From JAGXSE01 sp040757295 (GTDB lineage Bacteria > Bacillota > PH28-bin88), in the NCBI GenBank assembly GCA_040757295.1, contig JBFLXH010000045.1:1-19639 (forward strand): DNA of 19,639 bases. Reading direction: 5' to 3'. Below are positions 7,331-14,466 of this stretch, one piece after another. Below the pieces are notes generated by a model, which saw only the letters and a list, made by a program, of their open reading frames with translations, made no database searches and was not told where the DNA came from. Every line of letters starts with the position of its first letter. The stretch's first letter is position 1. Both the position numbers and the translations under genes were made by a program.

Positions 7331-8527
7331 ATGAAGCTGAGTAAAAGACTGGGCCAGGCCTTATGCCTGGTGCTGATCCTCTCCTTATGCAGCACGGTTG
7401 TCTGGGCAGCTCCGGGCGGAATTCCAGGCAAGCCGGCCAAAATCCCGGGCTTGGCCAAAAATGTTTTGCAGGATATTTTCGGTCATTGGGCAGAGCGGGA
7501 AATTGAGGAGATGCAGTCCCGCGGGTTGATCAAGGGGTATGATGATCTTAAGTTCCGCCCTAGCAACGAGGTTACCGGCCAGGAGGCCATCGCCATGCTG
7601 GTGCGGGCCATGGGACTGGAAAAGGAGGCCCTAACGGCTAAGTTCGAACTAAAGAAAATGAAGCATGAAAAGCAACTAGCGGCATGGGCCAGGGGATATT
7701 TCCAAGTCGCTTACCAAGAGGGCATCATTACTGATGCTGATTTAAGCGGCATGATCCCTAACAAGCCCGTTAAACGGGCAGACCTGGCCCTCTATCTTAC
7801 CCGGGTGCTCCAAAGCCAGGGCTTTAGTCAGGCTCTGCCGGATATTTCCGGCGTAATTGAAGACGCAGGACAGATTCCTAGGGAGCTGCGGCAGTTTGTG
7901 GCTGCTGTCTACGGTTGGGGTTTAATGCTGGGGGACCATCAGAAAAAGTGGCAGCCCAACAAACCTCTTGCCAGGGCAGAAATGGCAGTCATCCTTTCCC
8001 GGCTGGCCGCCCTGCTGGATGGAAATACAGGTGGGGAACAAACCCGAATATCGGGTGTGTTAAAGGAAATCAGCCTGGGCCAATCAGCGGCGATAAAAGT
8101 GGTAGAAGGCTCCCTGGTTTCTGTCAGCAGTACTGAGGCCAGTATCACTGTGCGGCTGGCCAGCGGTCGGGAGCGCATCTACGCACTGGCTGCCGCGGTA
8201 GAGGTATGGCTTGACGGAGCGCGGTCTAGACTTAATGCACTAAAGCCAGGCTTTGAAGTAAAACTGACCATGAGCGGCGAACAGGTAGCCAAGATTGATG
8301 CGGTGACCATTGAAGTGGTAGAGGGCAGCCTGACAGCGGTGACCATCGGCAGCCCCAACCGGGTAACAGTTACCATCAACCAGGTGCAGCATACGTACCC
8401 AGTCTCCGCAAATGCTTTGGTTACGGTTAATAATAGCCGGATTCGCTTCAACCAGCTTGAGCCTGGGGGAACAGCCAAGCTAACTCTTCGGCAAGGCGAA
8501 GCCGTCAATGTGGAGGTCACCCAATAG
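7331..8527 (+). CDS. Secreted S-layer homology (SLH) domain protein
   Basis: This is a 398-residue exported protein. A signal peptide covers residues 1-27 (KLSKR, then a hydrophobic stretch ending VVWA) with likely cleavage before APGG. Three SLH modules follow: about 48-95 (FGHWAEREIEEM...GYDDLKFRPSNEVT), 110-160 (WARGYFQVAYQEGII...KPVKRADLALYLTRVL) and 168-230 (FVAAVYGWGLMLGD...KPLARAEMAVILSRL). SLH modules normally bind pyruvylated secondary cell-wall polymer. The C-terminal 160 residues are beta-rich and contain two related units, starting KVVEGSLVSV and EVVEGSLTAV, with no function I recognise. AAGGAGG (7315-7321) precedes the ATG and a strong terminator follows, so this is a single-gene unit. 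It probably anchors to the wall or contributes to the surface layer. Confidence 0.88.
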   Translation: MKLSKRLGQALCLVLILSLCSTVVWAAPGGIPGKPAKIPGLAKNVLQDIFGHWAEREIEEMQSRGLIKGYDDLKFRPSNEVTGQEAIAMLVRAMGLEKEALTAKFELKKMKHEKQLAAWARGYFQVAYQEGIITDADLSGMIPNKPVKRADLALYLTRVLQSQGFSQALPDISGVIEDAGQIPRELRQFVAAVYGWGLMLGDHQKKWQPNKPLARAEMAVILSRLAALLDGNTGGEQTRISGVLKEISLGQSAAIKVVEGSLVSVSSTEASITVRLASGRERIYALAAAVEVWLDGARSRLNALKPGFEVKLTMSGEQVAKIDAVTIEVVEGSLTAVTIGSPNRVTVTINQVQHTYPVSANALVTVNNSRIRFNQLEPGGTAKLTLRQGEAVNVEVTQ

Positions 8528-8568
8528 GGTTGTCTCGGGGTTTTGAAAAAATCGAACTAATCAAGAAG

Positions 8569-8604
8569 GCGGGTTAGCCGGCTATCCGGTTTAACCCGCT
8601 TTTT
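8569..8604 (+). terminator. Intrinsic terminator after the SLH protein gene
   Basis: A long stem pairs GCGGGTTA (8569-8576) with TAACCCGC (8592-8599). An inner stem GCCGG/CCGGT with a CTAT loop lies within it, and five T follow directly. It lies about 40 nt after the SLH protein stop. Confidence 0.88.
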
Positions 8605-8788
8605 ACCTGGCGAGCTGTTTTCCTGCTAGCCTGTGGGCTCAAAGAGCCGTGAATGTTTTTTCGGAAAAAGGTGAGGAAATACCCGGGATTAAAAGGAATC
8701 TATTGAGGGGATGGAGTATAAAGCCAATAGTCGAAAAGAGGGTTGCAAACAGAATGCCAAATCTATCTGTGGCAGGAGGAGGTATGTT

Positions 8789-9094
8789 ATGGCTTTTCAG
8801 GCCTTAAAACTTCACAACGATGATAATGTGGCGCCCATGGTTGTTGAAGGGGAGCAGGGTGCAATTATTACCGTTCAAACTCCGGAAGGTTCACTTCCAC
8901 TTGCGCTGGTCTCCAGGGTGCCTTATTGCCACAAGGCAGCCCTTCGTCCCATCGAAGCCGGGGAGATTATTGTAAAGTACGGAAAGCCCATCGGCAGGGC
9001 CACAACAGCCATCCCGGCAGGGGCTCATGTCCATGTGACGAATACAGAAGGCATGAGAGGCCGGGGCGATTTAGCGAAAGGAGGCGGGAATTGA
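8789..9094 (+). CDS. SAF-domain small subunit, UxaA-type dehydratase/lyase
   Basis: This 101-residue protein corresponds to the N-terminal SAF domain of altronate and galactarate dehydratases. The recognisable parts are LKLHNDDNVAPMVV at the start, the HKAALRPIEAGEIIVKYGKPIGRAT core, and IPAGAHVHVTNTEG at the end. In the single-chain enzymes this domain is fused to the catalytic part; here it is a separate gene whose TGA overlaps the next start (TGATG). The ATG at 8789 is preferred over one at 8711 in the same frame because GGAGGAGG (8775-8782) sits 6 nt before it and the family homology starts there. The substrate cannot be told from sequence: sugar acids are the default, and (2R)-sulfolactate sulfo-lyase (SuyA/SuyB) is a known enzyme with the same split architecture. 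Confidence 0.85.
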   Translation: MAFQALKLHNDDNVAPMVVEGEQGAIITVQTPEGSLPLALVSRVPYCHKAALRPIEAGEIIVKYGKPIGRATTAIPAGAHVHVTNTEGMRGRGDLAKGGGN

Positions 9095-10296
9095 TGGAAT
9101 TCTATGGCTATCCCCGTCCCCAGGATCAGTTTGGAGCCCGGAACCATGTTCTGGTGATTCCTTGCACCAGAGTTTGCAACATTGCCGCCAGCCGCATTAC
9201 CCAGTATGTTTATGGGACAACCACAGTGATCACAACAGGGGAGATCGGGCGGACCTCTAAAGACCGTGAGCGGCTGGCGCGGCTCTTTATTGGACTGGCG
9301 CAAAACCCCAATACCTATGCCACCATAGTCCTGGGGGCTAGAAAAGGATTTGGCTATAAGGAGGTTGAACCGGTCCGGATTGCTGAGGAGATTGCCACAG
9401 CCGGAAAACCCGTTCTGGTCCTTACGGTGGAAGAGGCGGGGGGCCTTGAACGTCTGGTGGAACAAGGCATTGAAGCCGCACGTAGGTTTGTGGCGGATGC
9501 CTCCAAGGTCCGGCGGCAGCTCGTGCCTGTTTCCTATTTGACTATCGGGGTCAAGTGCGGCCTGTCTGACGGCACATCGGGAATTGCCGGCAACCCGGCC
9601 TTCGGCAATGCCACGGATCGCCTGATTGCGGCAGGCGGTACGGCAATTTTTTCCGAGACTGTGGAAATTATTGGCGCTGAACACGACCTGGCGGCCCGTT
9701 GTGTGGATCCCAGGGACGCTGCCAGGCTATTGGAGATGGCTGTTCAGACGGAAGAGGCTGCCAAAGCGACAGGGGAAGATATTCGCACGATTAACCCTCT
9801 CCCCTCTAACATCGCTGCCGGTCTAAGCACCCTGGAAGAGAAATCTCTTGGGGCCATCGCCAAGGCGGGCACCATGCCCATTCAGGGGGTCTTGGAGTAT
9901 GCCTGCCGGCCTAAAAAACGGGGACTTCACTTCATGGATGGCTGGATGTCCTCCTACTCCCTCCCGATGAGCCTTGCTGCCGCGGGTTGCCAAGTAACGA
10001 TTTATCAATTGGGCGGGGAAGACCTGCCGTCTAACGACCCGCCCATGCTTGCTGTCAACACAAGTGTTGTAGCGCCCCTGATGATGATTACCGGTAACCC
10101 CAGGACAGCAGCAAAAGCCCCGCGCAGTATCGACTTCTCTTCCGGTAAGATTATCACCGGAGAATGGTCAGTTAGCCAGGCTGGGGAAGAACTCTTCCAA
10201 AAGATTGTCAGTGTCGCTTCAGGTGAATTGGTTAAAGGGGAGACCATTCGCTACGCTGATCCCCTGGAGCCCTTTTTCCTGGGCCCGGTATTTTAA
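9094..10296 (+). CDS. UxaA-family dehydratase/lyase, large catalytic subunit
   Basis: This 400-residue protein matches the catalytic C-terminal part of altronate/galactarate dehydratases (UxaA/GarD family), which remove water from sugar acids using a bound metal. Visible motifs are VIPCTRVCN near residues 21-29, VKCGLSDGTSGIAGNPAFG at 153-171 (with Cys155), SETVEIIGAEHDLAARC, and GLHFMDGWMSS with the following LAAAGCQVTIYQLGGEDLP. The order is the same as in fused enzymes. ATG 9094 overlaps the stop of the small subunit, and AAAGGAGGCGG (9077-9087) is its ribosome binding site. No hexuronate or sulfolactate pathway gene is nearby, so the substrate stays open; SuyB-like sulfo-lyase or another 2-hydroxy-acid dehydratase is possible. 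Confidence 0.87.
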   Translation: MEFYGYPRPQDQFGARNHVLVIPCTRVCNIAASRITQYVYGTTTVITTGEIGRTSKDRERLARLFIGLAQNPNTYATIVLGARKGFGYKEVEPVRIAEEIATAGKPVLVLTVEEAGGLERLVEQGIEAARRFVADASKVRRQLVPVSYLTIGVKCGLSDGTSGIAGNPAFGNATDRLIAAGGTAIFSETVEIIGAEHDLAARCVDPRDAARLLEMAVQTEEAAKATGEDIRTINPLPSNIAAGLSTLEEKSLGAIAKAGTMPIQGVLEYACRPKKRGLHFMDGWMSSYSLPMSLAAAGCQVTIYQLGGEDLPSNDPPMLAVNTSVVAPLMMITGNPRTAAKAPRSIDFSSGKIITGEWSVSQAGEELFQKIVSVASGELVKGETIRYADPLEPFFLGPVF

Positions 10297-10320
10297 CCCA
10301 TTAAGGTTCCAAATTAATTA

Positions 10321-10412
10321 GACTGAACAGGTTCATTGGCCTACCTTAGGCTGTTGCAAAGCCTCATTGGCTTGCAAAAAACTAGGCCGAGGCGTACCGC
10401 AAGTCGTTCAGT
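10321..10412 (+). other. Structured multi-hairpin segment of unknown role
   Basis: This is a 92-nt stretch in the gap between the convergent UxaA and PFL genes. ACTGAAC (10322-10328) pairs with GTTCAGT (10406-10412) as a closing stem. Inside it are GCCTA-CCT-TAGGC (10339-10351) and TTGCAAAGCC paired with GGCTTGCAA (10354-10376, one bulged base). There is no T-loop or anticodon arm, so it is not a tRNA. It may be a transcribed structure or a decayed element end. Only the pairing is directly seen. Confidence 0.35.
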
Positions 10413-10603
10413 TTGAGCCAAGTGGCAAACAAAAACGAGCTTAATATACTCGGCAAGGGATAAAATTGCATTATCATAATGAAGCCGAGTATGAAATTCG
10501 CTTTGAGGCCACGGTAAATCAATGAATAATTAGTGGCCTCGCTCATTATATAAGGCTGTTTTGCTTCACGAAGGCGAATGACGACGATGGTACCCTCGGC
10601 CTA
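10383..10603. repeat. Imperfect inverted repeat enclosing copy 3
   Basis: TAGGCCGAGGCGTACC (10383-10398) is matched in inverted orientation by GGTACCCTCGGCCTA (10589-10603), with one base missing from the second arm. The pair encloses the two-hairpin repeat at 10445-10550, with the A/B junction close to the centre. Weak similarity extends inward from both arms. No clear target duplication was found at the outer ends. Confidence 0.5.
10445..10550 (+). repeat. Two-hairpin palindromic repeat, single A-B unit (copy 3)
   Basis: This is one complete unit. Hairpin A arms are 10446-10454 and 10484-10492, and hairpin B arms are GAGGCCAC 10505-10512 and GTGGCCTC 10533-10540. It begins TATACTCGGC and ends GCTCATTATA. 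It lies between the convergent UxaA and PFL genes, where no ordinary terminator is visible. The rest of the 324-bp gap holds the structured segment and the inverted repeat listed separately. Confidence 0.9.
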
Positions 10604-10620
10604 AGGGGTTTGTCATGGGT

Positions 10621-11988
10621 TTAGTTGGTCAACGCCTGAACGGGGGCCGGGATGCGTCCTCCCCGGCGGATGAAGGCCTGGGAGCTGAAGGAATGGACTG
10701 GCATTACCGGGGCATGTCCCAGTAAGCCGCCGAATTCCACCCGATCACCCGCTTTTTTGCCTGGGGCCGGGATCAGCCTGACAGCTGTAGTTTTCCGGTT
10801 AATCATGCCAATAGCCGCTTCATCGGCGATTATCCCGGCGATGGTTTCCGCGGGGGTGTCTCCGGGAACGGCAATCATATCAAGCCCTACAGAACATACG
10901 CAGGTCATGGCTTCCAGTTTGTCAAAGGTTAAGGCTCCTGCCTCAACGGCAGTAATCATCCCGGCGTCTTCGCTGACGGGGATAAAGGCTCCGCTTAACC
11001 CGCCAACATAGGAGGAAGCCATGGCGCCGCCTTTTTTTACAGCGTCGTTCAAAAGGGCCAAAGCGGCAGTAGTGCCATGGGTGCCGCACCGCTCTAAGCC
11101 CATGGCTTCCAGAATGTCAGCCACGCTGTCGCCGATGGCCGGTGTAGGAGCCAGGGATAGGTCCACAATGCCAAAAGGCGCCTGCAGCTTGGCAGAAGCG
11201 GCTCGCCCAACCAGTTCTCCCATGCGGGTAATCTTGAAGGCGGTATTTTTTATCGTTGCCGCCAGGGCCCCAAAATCTGCCTCCGGTGCCTTGCGCACAG
11301 CATTGAGGACAACTCCTGGACCGCTAACTCCCACGTTGATTACGCATTCGGGTTCGCCAATTCCGTGAAAAGCCCCGGCCATGAAGGGATTGTCCTCGGG
11401 CACGTTGCAAAAAACTACCAGTTTGGCGGCTCCGATGCCGTCCCTGGCAGCTGTTCTTTCGGCAGCTTCTTTGATAATCCTGCCCATGATGGCAACTGCA
11501 TCCATGTTGATGCCTGCTTTGGTTGTGGCCACATTGACAGAGGAGCATAGGCGTTCCGTTGCAGCCAAAGCGGCTGGGATAGCATTGATCAGGTTAAGGT
11601 CTCCCCTGGTGAAACCCTTGTGCACCAGAGCAGAAAAACCTCCGATAAAATTAACCCCAACTTCCCCGGCGGCTTTGTCGAGGGCTTGGGCCAACTGCAG
11701 GAAGCCATCAGGGCTTTGGCTGTCAGCAATTAAGGAGACAGGCGTGACGGAGATGCGTTTATTGACAATAGGAATGCCGTATTCTCGTTCAATTTCCTCT
11801 CCTACCGGCACCAGCCTTTGAGCCAGCTTGGTAATTTTGTCGTAAGCCTTTACACAGACGGTATCAATATGGTCAGCGGTACAGTCCCGCAGGCTGATAC
11901 CCATAGTGATGGTCCGGATGTCCAGGTTTTCCATCTGCACCATGCGGATAGTTTCCCAGATTTCGCTGGTGGTAAACCCAAGGGGCAT
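10621..11988 (-). CDS. PFL-family DUF711 (UPF0210) protein
   Basis: This is a 455-residue full-length member of the UPF0210/DUF711 family, which has a fold related to pyruvate formate-lyase but no assigned reaction. Signature stretches include IRTITMGISLRDC near residues 24-36, NFIGGFSALVHKGFT, FCNVPEDNPFMAGAFHGIGEPECVINVGVSGPGVV, FGIVDLSLAPTPAIGDSVADILE, and GGLSGAFIPVSEDAGM. I see no glycine-radical motif that would make it an active formate-lyase. The ATG at 11988 is preceded, reading the minus strand, by AGGAGG with 8-nt spacing. It follows the ACT-domain gene with a 27-nt gap and probably shares its promoter; this pair is adjacent in many anaerobes, suggesting the ACT protein senses a ligand for it. 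That link is inference. Confidence 0.92.
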   Translation of the reverse strand: MPLGFTTSEIWETIRMVQMENLDIRTITMGISLRDCTADHIDTVCVKAYDKITKLAQRLVPVGEEIEREYGIPIVNKRISVTPVSLIADSQSPDGFLQLAQALDKAAGEVGVNFIGGFSALVHKGFTRGDLNLINAIPAALAATERLCSSVNVATTKAGINMDAVAIMGRIIKEAAERTAARDGIGAAKLVVFCNVPEDNPFMAGAFHGIGEPECVINVGVSGPGVVLNAVRKAPEADFGALAATIKNTAFKITRMGELVGRAASAKLQAPFGIVDLSLAPTPAIGDSVADILEAMGLERCGTHGTTAALALLNDAVKKGGAMASSYVGGLSGAFIPVSEDAGMITAVEAGALTFDKLEAMTCVCSVGLDMIAVPGDTPAETIAGIIADEAAIGMINRKTTAVRLIPAPGKKAGDRVEFGGLLGHAPVMPVHSFSSQAFIRRGGRIPAPVQALTN

Positions 11989-12015
11989 AAGCAGTTCCTC
12001 CTATTATTGTCAAGT

Positions 12016-12300
12016 TTAGATCCTGTGCATGTAGCGAAAGACATCTTCCCGCTGGGCATTAACCTGGACGCCCAGTTCCTTGCCTTTTTCTACCAGCTGT
12101 TGCCTGAGGGAATCGAAGTCCATGTTGCATGAGGAAATGTCAACCAGCATGATCATGACGAAGAACTCTTGCATGATGGTCTGGCTGATATCCAGAATAT
12201 TTGCTTCCGCTGCAGCCAGCACACTGGTAACAGCCGCAATAATTCCTACTTTATCCCGTCCCAGGACGGTTACCAGAATTCTAGTTTCTGATTCTTTCAA
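12016..12300 (-). CDS. ACT-domain regulatory protein (UPF0237)
   Basis: This is a single ACT domain of 94 residues. RILVTVLGRDKVGIIAAVTSVLAAAEANILDISQTIM covers the first strand and the helix that usually lines an amino-acid site, and FFVMIMLVDISSC with LRQQLVEKGKELGVQVNAQ the remainder. ACT domains bind small ligands, mostly amino acids, and usually regulate a partner; this stand-alone type resembles the GcvR-like half. It starts with TTG (12300-12298) with AAAGGAGA as ribosome binding site. It is the first gene of an operon with the DUF711 gene, and a good sigma-A-like promoter lies at 12346-12374. Ligand and target are unknown. Confidence 0.9.
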   Translation of the reverse strand: MKESETRILVTVLGRDKVGIIAAVTSVLAAAEANILDISQTIMQEFFVMIMLVDISSCNMDFDSLRQQLVEKGKELGVQVNAQREDVFRYMHRI

Positions 12301-12345
12301 AATTCTTTCTCCTTTCTTTTCTGTCTCCGAATCTTGTCTTAGCTA

Positions 12346-12374
12346 ATTTTAATCTTTGCGGCAAACTTTTGCAA
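12346..12374 (-). promoter_or_regulatory. Sigma-A-like promoter of the ACT-DUF711 operon
   Basis: On the minus strand, TTGCAA (12374-12369) and TAAAAT (12351-12346) are separated by exactly 17 nt. This matches 4 of 6 and 5 of 6 consensus bases. Transcription would start near 12339, giving a leader of about 40 nt before the TTG start of the ACT gene. Confidence 0.6.
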
Positions 12375-12508
12375 TCTTGGGGCGCAATTGTTAGAGAAAC
12401 TTCAGTTCTTATCAGGCTTGGACCTATTGCGAGGAGAAGCCAAAAAATCAACCCCATTAAGGCTTCAAAAGGAAGATCTTGTTCCAATAGTAAGAAGGAG
12501 GTAGTCCT

Positions 12509-12985
12509 TTGCTGCTGGTAAGCGCCTGCTTAATTGGCCTTAATACCAAGTATTCGGGAGAAAATAACCTGATCACGGGATTGCTGCGCCTGGCCGGAGC
12601 TAAGGAGCTGGTGCCGGTATGCCCGGAGCAGTTGGGGGGCTTGTCCACACCGCGGACTCCGGCGGAAATACGCGGGGGGACAGGACCGGAGGTGTTGGCA
12701 GGCCTGGCCAGAGTTATCACCGCGGAAGGAATAGATGTTACTTTGGAATTCGTCAGGGGGGCGGAGAGCGTCCTCTATCTTGCCCGGATATTAGGAGTAA
12801 GGGGGGCGATCCTGAAAGAACGAAGCCCTTCCTGCGGGGTTAAGCAAATATATGACGGCACTTATTCCAGGATTTTACGACCGGGTCTGGGAGTCACGAC
12901 AGCCTTGCTAAAAAGCCACGGGATATTAGTCATTTCCGAAGAAGATTATTGTGAACTTGGGTTGCCGGAAGGAATGGAAAAATAG
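12509..12985 (+). CDS. DUF523 protein, TudS-like Fe-S desulfurase family
   Basis: This 158-residue protein has the three conserved cysteines of DUF523: Cys7 in VSACLIG, Cys38 in VCPEQLGGLSTPR, and Cys109 in KERSPSCG. In 2-thiouracil desulfurase TudS of this family, three such cysteines hold a [4Fe-4S] cluster whose free iron takes the sulfur. All ligands are present here, so a cluster is likely; the real substrate is not known. The length is that of the stand-alone DUF523 form, without the C-terminal DUF1722 domain found in some members. TTG 12509 is chosen because AAGGAGGT (12495-12502) sits 6 nt ahead and the family begins at LLVSACL. It converges with the minus-strand PLP gene, with only 9 nt between stops and no clear terminator. 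Confidence 0.88.
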   Translation: MLLVSACLIGLNTKYSGENNLITGLLRLAGAKELVPVCPEQLGGLSTPRTPAEIRGGTGPEVLAGLARVITAEGIDVTLEFVRGAESVLYLARILGVRGAILKERSPSCGVKQIYDGTYSRILRPGLGVTTALLKSHGILVISEEDYCELGLPEGMEK

Positions 12986-12994
12986 AAGGGATAT

Positions 12995-14299
12995 TTATGT
13001 GCGGCAAAAACCCTTCAGTTCTTCTATCAACTGAGTTGCTGCCTCAGTTGAGATTTGACCGTGTAAGGGAAAAAGGAAGCCCTGATCCATAATCCGGTCA
13101 GCTCCACTGAAATTAGAACTGCCTGCCCGGTAGGGCATGCTTTTAAATGCGGGCTGGCGCAGGATATTACCAGCTGCGACTAAACCAGGCTTGAGTACGG
13201 CTTTTTGCAGGCGCCTAATTAGTTGAGCCCGGCTGCCTTTTAAAAGGATAAGGGGGCAGGCGGCATAAGACGGTTCGCTCTTCTCAGTCCAGGATGGCGG
13301 GAGGAACACCTGTTTAAGGGGCTCAATCCCTATAAGAATAGCCTGCAATAGCTGCTGGCGGCTCTTTAGGCTAGGCTCCGCCTGCCGCAGGTGAACCAGC
13401 CCTGCCACAGCTTGAATCTCTGCGGGGCGCCAATTTAGAGACCGTTTTGTGTATATTTGCCGGCAGTCATAAGGTTCTACCAACCCATCGAGCAAGTAAT
13501 TCATGCTACTATTGGCCCCTGTTTTTATTTTATCCCAATTCTTCAGGGGTTCTCTGCCGCCATCTCTCAGGCAGCGCACCGTATCCGCTAAGGCAGGGTC
13601 GTTGACTACTACAGCCCCGATTGAACCGGTATTCCCAACCGGGTTCTTGCCTAAACTTATCGATGCCAGTTCGCCAAAAGTACCCGCTAAACGCCCGCCG
13701 AACTTAGCCCCTAAGGCTTCGCAGCTATCCTCGATCAACCAGAGACGGAAGCGAGCCACCACATCCATCACCAGGTCCATTCTATTAGGGTTGCCCAGGG
13801 TATGAGGGATTAAGAGGGCTCTTGTTCTTTCTCCAACAGCTGTTTCCAGTTGGCTTTCATCAAGATTGCAGGTGCCGGGTCTACAATCAACCACAACCGG
13901 GGTTAGTCTCAACTGAAGGATAGCGCTGAAAGTTGACGGGTGGGTCACTGCCGGCACAATTACTTCGTCTCCGGGCAAGAGGCCCTTGGAGGTGTAGGCA
14001 GCCAGTAGAGCCGTCAGGCATAAAAAGGTAGCTTGGGCGCCGGAATTGACCAGGACTACGTCCTCCGCCCTAAAGTAAGCCCTGAGCTTTGTTTCCAATA
14101 GTTTAATTCTATTCTCGCCATCGGCGGAAAAATCCAACATACTGTCAATTACAGCCATCCGTTCCTCTGGACTAAATCCTACATAGTCCATGGTTTTTCC
14201 CCGGTTAGGCGGCGATTCAGTTGAGTTTTGGGCAAATTGGCAATACTGGGAAATAGCAGAGAGGATTTCTGCCTTTGTTAGGGGGGGTATTCTGTCCAA
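12995..14299 (-). CDS. DegT/DnrJ/EryC1 family PLP protein, RfbH-like
   Basis: This is a 434-residue fold-type I PLP-dependent protein. It most resembles CDP-4-dehydro-6-deoxyglucose 3-dehydratase (RfbH/E1): LVNSGAQATFLCLTALL at 83-99, GDEVIVPAVTHPSTFSAILQ at 110-129, the RfbH-type HTLGNP at 166-171, and the PLP-binding Asp191 in IEDSCEALGA. Classic RfbH replaces the catalytic lysine with histidine (SFYPAHH). Here the segment reads ASISLGKNPVGNTGSIGAV, with Lys218 near but not clearly at the catalytic position, so transaminase versus dehydratase activity cannot be decided. The TTG start at 14299 has TAGGAGG about 9 nt before it. No nucleotide-sugar genes lie nearby, which is unusual for this family. 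It converges with the DUF523 gene and diverges from hflK. Confidence 0.78.
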   Translation of the reverse strand: MDRIPPLTKAEILSAISQYCQFAQNSTESPPNRGKTMDYVGFSPEERMAVIDSMLDFSADGENRIKLLETKLRAYFRAEDVVLVNSGAQATFLCLTALLAAYTSKGLLPGDEVIVPAVTHPSTFSAILQLRLTPVVVDCRPGTCNLDESQLETAVGERTRALLIPHTLGNPNRMDLVMDVVARFRLWLIEDSCEALGAKFGGRLAGTFGELASISLGKNPVGNTGSIGAVVVNDPALADTVRCLRDGGREPLKNWDKIKTGANSSMNYLLDGLVEPYDCRQIYTKRSLNWRPAEIQAVAGLVHLRQAEPSLKSRQQLLQAILIGIEPLKQVFLPPSWTEKSEPSYAACPLILLKGSRAQLIRRLQKAVLKPGLVAAGNILRQPAFKSMPYRAGSSNFSGADRIMDQGFLFPLHGQISTEAATQLIEELKGFCRT

Positions 14300-14466
14300 T
14301 CCCTTCGGCCTCCTAACGATGGGTTCTATGGCTATCTTAGCTTATGCGGGATTACGGGGAAGGGTGAGGATAATTTATCCTAAAGAAAGGGCAGGAATTT
14401 TTCTGTAGCATGGGGAATTAGGATCCTAGGTTTCTTATGCAAAGGAGTGGCAAAGGAGGTAAAAGT

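Noticed and set aside
9025..9684. Minus-strand ORF of 219 codons over the UxaA genes
   Set aside because: It lies opposite conserved UxaA motifs, has no ribosome binding site and matches no family I know.
10321..10412. tRNA-like gene
   Set aside because: The closing stem and internal hairpins suggest a cloverleaf, but there is no T-loop GTTCRANNC, no anticodon arm and no plausible acceptor end.
11381..11821. Plus-strand ORF of 146 codons inside the DUF711 gene
   Set aside because: It is fully antisense to a well-conserved gene and has a biased composition typical of a shadow frame.
14190..14408. Plus-strand ORF of 72 codons between the PLP gene and hflK
   Set aside because: It lies mostly antisense to the start of the PLP gene, has no ribosome binding site and has no recognisable protein features.
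14367..14428. Operator-like palindromes upstream of hflK (AGGATA-ATT-TATCCT and TAGGATCCTA)
   Set aside because: Both are short and different from each other, with no recognisable regulator motif. Chance occurrence in an AT-rich gap is the simpler explanation.
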